Shown here piece after piece: positions 61,536 through 64,000 of a stretch of DNA of 64,000 nt. The stretch is from Sinosporangium siamense. GTDB taxonomy: Bacteria > Actinomycetota > Actinomycetes > Streptosporangiales > Streptosporangiaceae. The first letter of the stretch is position 1. The number at the start of each line of letters is the position of its first letter. The notes under the pieces were generated by a model. It did not search any database and was not told the DNA's origin. It worked only from the letters and a program-made list of their open reading frames with translations. A program made the position numbers and the translations under genes. The DNA is taken from NCBI RefSeq assembly GCF_016863435.1, contig NZ_BOOW01000006.1, positions 310,001 to 374,000 of the forward strand, given 5' to 3'.

Positions 61536-62875
61536 CAGAATCCCGCCCGCCCGCACAACTCCCGGAGGGCGTGTACGGCTTGCGCCGCCAGCTCGGCCTC
61601 GTCCACGCCGGTGAGCCTGCCGTGCCGTTTGAGCACCTTGCCGTCGACGAGGACGGTGTCGACGTCGGAGGGCGCGGCCGAGTGCACGACGGCGACGGCG
61701 GGGTCGACGACGGGCGCCATGTGGAGGCCGTCGGTCCGGATCAGCGCGAGGTCGGCGCGTTTGCCGGGCGTGATGGAGCCGGTGACGTCGCCGAGGCCGA
61801 GCGCCTTGGCGCCTTCCAGGGTGGCGATGCGCAGGATGTCGCGCGGGCTGATGGCCTCGGCGTCGCCGCGTGAGACGTTGACGAGGCCAAGAGCGACACG
61901 CATCGCCTGGAAGGGATCTGCGGCGGCGCTGATGGCGGTGGTGTCGAGGGACAGGCTGACGCCGATGCCCTGGTCGATGAGGTCGAGCAGCGGCGGGTAG
62001 CCCATGGCGAGCCGCAGTTCGGACATCGGGCTCATCGTGACGGGCACGCGGTGTTCGGCCACGAGCTCCTGGTCCCGCTGCGGAAGGTGCAGGCAGTGGG
62101 CGAGGAGCAGATCGGGGCCGAGCAGCCCGTCCTCGGCGAGGAGCGACACCTGGTGGATACGTTTGACCTCGGCGCGGGTGCCGGCGCAGTGCATGGCGAT
62201 GGGCAGCCCGAGTTCCCTGGCGGCCCGGAACTCCGCACGGTAGACCTCCGCACTGGAGCGGGCGGGGCCGCGCAGGTTGACGCCGATGCCGATGAGCGGG
62301 TCGTCGGCATATTCCTCGGCGAGGCGTTTGACGTCGCCGAAGTCCATGGCCTCGTCGAAGCCCTTGCCCCGGTCGCCCATGAGGCGGCGCATCTCCTCGG
62401 GCGACATCGACGGGTGGGCCGATGGCGCGCCGTAGGAGAAGTGCGTGCGCAGCCCGAGTTCGCGGTGGGCGCGCAGGTCGGCGTCGGCGTGTTCTGGGCC
62501 GAGCACGTTGTGCGCCCAGTCGTGCACGGTGGTTATGCCGGCGGCGATGCCTTCGGCGGCGGCCAGCCGTACACCGAGGTAGGTGTCGTCGGCGGTGAAG
62601 TACGGCGCGAGCCTGCCTTTGCGGGCGAACCACCCGTTGGCCGGGCCGTCGCCGATCACCCCGCGCAGCAGCGTGCCCCACATGTGCCAGTGCGTGTCGA
62701 CGAACCCGGGAACGGCGATCATGCCGGTGCCGTCGACGACCTCGGCGCCAGGTGATTCGAGGCCGGGGCCGACCCGGGCGATGCGGCCGCCCGCGACCTC
62801 GATGTCGGTGCCGGACTGTTCACCGAGGCCCGGATCCATGGTCAGCGCGGTCACTCCGCGGATGAGAAGCGTCAT
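61535..62875 (-). CDS. Amidohydrolase-family protein, paralog of the gene at 52124
   Basis: The 446-residue enzyme shows the metal ligands in VPGFVDTHWHMWGTLLRG (HxH), PIAMHCAGTRAE, LLLAHCLHLPQRD and ISVSLSLDTTAISAA, the last holding the Asp. The flanking beta domain begins LIRGVTALTMDPG. It is homologous to the protein encoded at 52124-53494, with the same order of motifs. The family deaminates or hydrolyses N-heterocyclic compounds. It sits between the ABC ATPase gene and the metallo-hydrolase gene (start-stop overlap), which argues that the importer brings in its substrate. The ATG at 62875 gives a standard N terminus. Confidence 0.88.
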   Translation of the reverse strand: MTLLIRGVTALTMDPGLGEQSGTDIEVAGGRIARVGPGLESPGAEVVDGTGMIAVPGFVDTHWHMWGTLLRGVIGDGPANGWFARKGRLAPYFTADDTYLGVRLAAAEGIAAGITTVHDWAHNVLGPEHADADLRAHRELGLRTHFSYGAPSAHPSMSPEEMRRLMGDRGKGFDEAMDFGDVKRLAEEYADDPLIGIGVNLRGPARSSAEVYRAEFRAARELGLPIAMHCAGTRAEVKRIHQVSLLAEDGLLGPDLLLAHCLHLPQRDQELVAEHRVPVTMSPMSELRLAMGYPPLLDLIDQGIGVSLSLDTTAISAAADPFQAMRVALGLVNVSRGDAEAISPRDILRIATLEGAKALGLGDVTGSITPGKRADLALIRTDGLHMAPVVDPAVAVVHSAAPSDVDTVLVDGKVLKRHGRLTGVDEAELAAQAVHALRELCGRAGF

Positions 62876-62891
62876 CGAATCAGATGTCCCG

Positions 62892-63686
62892 TCAGTCGGA
62901 GAAGGAGTTCTGGTCGCCCTTGAGCAGGCGCCAGATCTCCTGCCTCAGGTCGGTGAAGCGGGGGTCGCGGCGGATGCCGAGGTCGGTGCGCGGGTAGGCG
63001 AACGGCACGTCGAACTCCGCGGAGATCGTGCCGGGGCGCGAGGAGAAGACCGCGATGCGCTGCGACAGGAAGATGGCCTCGTCCACGCTGTGGGTGACGA
63101 AGACGACGGTTTTCCCGGTGAGCTCCCAGATGCGCAGGAGTTCGACCTGCATGAGTTCGCGGGTCTGGGCGTCGAGCGCGCCGAAGGGTTCGTCCATGAG
63201 CAGGATGTCGGGGTCGACGGCGAGGGCCCGTGCGATGCCGACCCGCTGCTGCATGCCGCCGGACAGTTCGTGGGGGTGGTGGCGTTCGAAGGCCGTCAGG
63301 CCCACCATGTCGATGTATTTTTTGGCGATGGCCTCACGTTCGGCCTTGGAGGAGATCGTGGTCTCCAGGGGGAAGCACACGTTGCCGAGCACGGTGCGCC
63401 ACGGCAGCAGGCGGAAGTCCTGGAAGACGAAGGCGCGGTCGCGTCCGGGGTCGGCGATGGCCTTGCCGCCCACCCGGATCTCGCCCTCGGTGATGGGGAT
63501 CAGCCCGTCGATGCACTTGAGCAGAGTGGTCTTGCCGCATCCGCTCGGGCCGAGGAGGCTGACGAAGCCGCCGGGGGCGATGGTGAGGCTCACGTCCTTG
63601 AGGGCGTGCACGACTTTGCGCTTTTTGCGGGGGCCGGTCTCGTAGGATTTGCCGACGGTGTCGATCTCGATCTTCTGTGTGCTCAT
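62892..63686 (-). CDS. ABC transporter ATP-binding protein (NitT/TauT type)
   Basis: Walker A is GPSGCGKTT, the Q-loop [12 protein letters not shown], the signature [16 protein letters not shown], Walker [13 protein letters not shown] and the switch His THSVDEA. The 264-residue length and [16 protein letters not shown] are those of NrtD/TauB-like ATPases. Its start overlaps the permease stop by 4 bases, and it ends 16 bases before the amidohydrolase gene. It powers uptake of the operon's substrate. Confidence 0.93.
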   Translation of the reverse strand: MSTQKIEIDTVGKSYETGPRKKRKVVHALKDVSLTIAPGGFVSLLGPSGCGKTTLLKCIDGLIPITEGEIRVGGKAIADPGRDRAFVFQDFRLLPWRTVLGNVCFPLETTISSKAEREAIAKKYIDMVGLTAFERHHPHELSGGMQQRVGIARALAVDPDILLMDEPFGALDAQTRELMQVELLRIWELTGKTVVFVTHSVDEAIFLSQRIAVFSSRPGTISAEFDVPFAYPRTDLGIRRDPRFTDLRQEIWRLLKGDQNSFSD

Positions 63687-64000
63687 GAGGTCACCTCGGG
63701 ACGCCAGGCCGACAGGGTGCGGTCGGCCCAGCCGACCAGGGCGGTGAGGGCCGCGCCCACGGCGAGCGCGACAAGTGCTACGGCGAAGACCTCGTCGGCG
63801 TCCAGCCGTACTCTCGCGTCGCTCAGCAGGGTGCCGAGCCCGGGGTGGCCGACGAGGAACTGCCCGACGATCACCGCCATGAGGGCGCGCTGCACGCTGA
63901 TGCGCATGCCGGTCGCGATGAACGGCAGAGCCCCGGGCAGCAGCACCTTGAACAGGAAGTGGCGACCGGAGACGCAGTAGGCCCGCGCCACCTGGTCGTA
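63683..64000 (-). CDS. ABC transporter permease, 5' part outside the window
   Basis: The frame is open to the window edge, so the N terminus is missing. The visible 105 residues hold the EAA-like loop ([32 protein letters not shown]), then membrane segments [10 protein letters not shown] and [21 protein letters not shown]. This is the C-terminal part of a NitT/TauT-family permease. A substrate-binding protein is expected further upstream, beyond the window. Confidence 0.9.
   Translation of the reverse strand, partial: YDQVARAYCVSGRHFLFKVLLPGALPFIATGMRISVQRALMAVIVGQFLVGHPGLGTLLSDARVRLDADEVFAVALVALAVGAALTALVGWADRTLSAWRPEVTS

Noticed and set aside
1-64000. CRISPR arrays, prophage, rRNA genes or replication origin
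   Set aside because: I found no regularly spaced direct repeats with unique spacers, no phage structural genes, no rRNA segments and no DnaA-box cluster.

Overview
The window is GC-rich DNA with abundant GTG starts, strong purine-rich ribosome binding sites and third-position G/C bias. It looks chromosomal and actinobacterial. The gene content (nrdAB behind a cobalamin riboswitch, MmyB-type regulators, DUF2690, DUF5996 and DUF6745 proteins, a Gly-Cys-Gly-Val tRNA cluster) suggests a Streptosporangiales-like actinomycete; that placement is inference, not a database result.

Layout. 1-5.5 kb: a radical SAM/SPASM gene interrupted by an in-frame amber codon, a DUF6745 gene with a small partner, 54-bp degenerate repeats, an EamA exporter and an unknown protein. 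5.7-16.7 kb: secreted and accessory genes (SGNH esterase, Kelch protein, alkylsulfatase, small exported proteins) mixed with decayed genes (a frameshifted hypothetical and a methyltransferase with three frame changes beside an intact MerR regulator). A NucA/NucB-type nuclease gene with a possible immunity gene lies at 10.6-12.7 kb. 17.4-26.4 kb: a 2,780-residue RHS polymorphic toxin (two LamG-like modules, RHS core, basic linker, HINT domain, HNH-like nuclease tip) followed by a HEAT-like immunity candidate; the tip and immunity gene are AT-richer than the rest. 26.6-28.5 kb: a graveyard of acyl-CoA and thiamine-diphosphate enzymes.

28.6-33.4 kb: DUF5996 protein, an oxidoreductase/TetR divergent pair, a DUF2690 protein and an alpha/beta hydrolase. 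33.8-40.5 kb: the most interesting locus, one tight operon encoding a GntR/UTRA regulator, a two-cluster ferredoxin, a sulfonate-type ABC transporter whose binding protein has an extra C-terminal domain, and an AprA-like flavoprotein fused to HEAT repeats. It reads as uptake plus redox processing of one unidentified, possibly sulfur-containing, small molecule.

41.2-46.3 kb: four tRNAs, a peptidoglycan amidase, a conserved-looking small protein and GlmS. 46.4-51.8 kb: two cytochrome P450 relics and one intact P450, divergent from an XRE-cupin regulator with a cluster of dyad operators between them, plus a SnoaL-like/MmyB/Atu4866 group. 52-54.8 kb: an amidohydrolase and an orphan TctC-like lipoprotein. 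55-59.3 kb: cold-shock protein, then NrdR-box-like repeats, a cobalamin riboswitch and class Ia ribonucleotide reductase nrdA-nrdB. 59.3-64 kb, minus strand: ABC permease (cut by the window edge), ABC ATPase, amidohydrolase, metallo-beta-lactamase-fold hydrolase, thiosulfate sulfurtransferase and YceI, packed as an operon suggesting import and hydrolysis of an unknown substrate.
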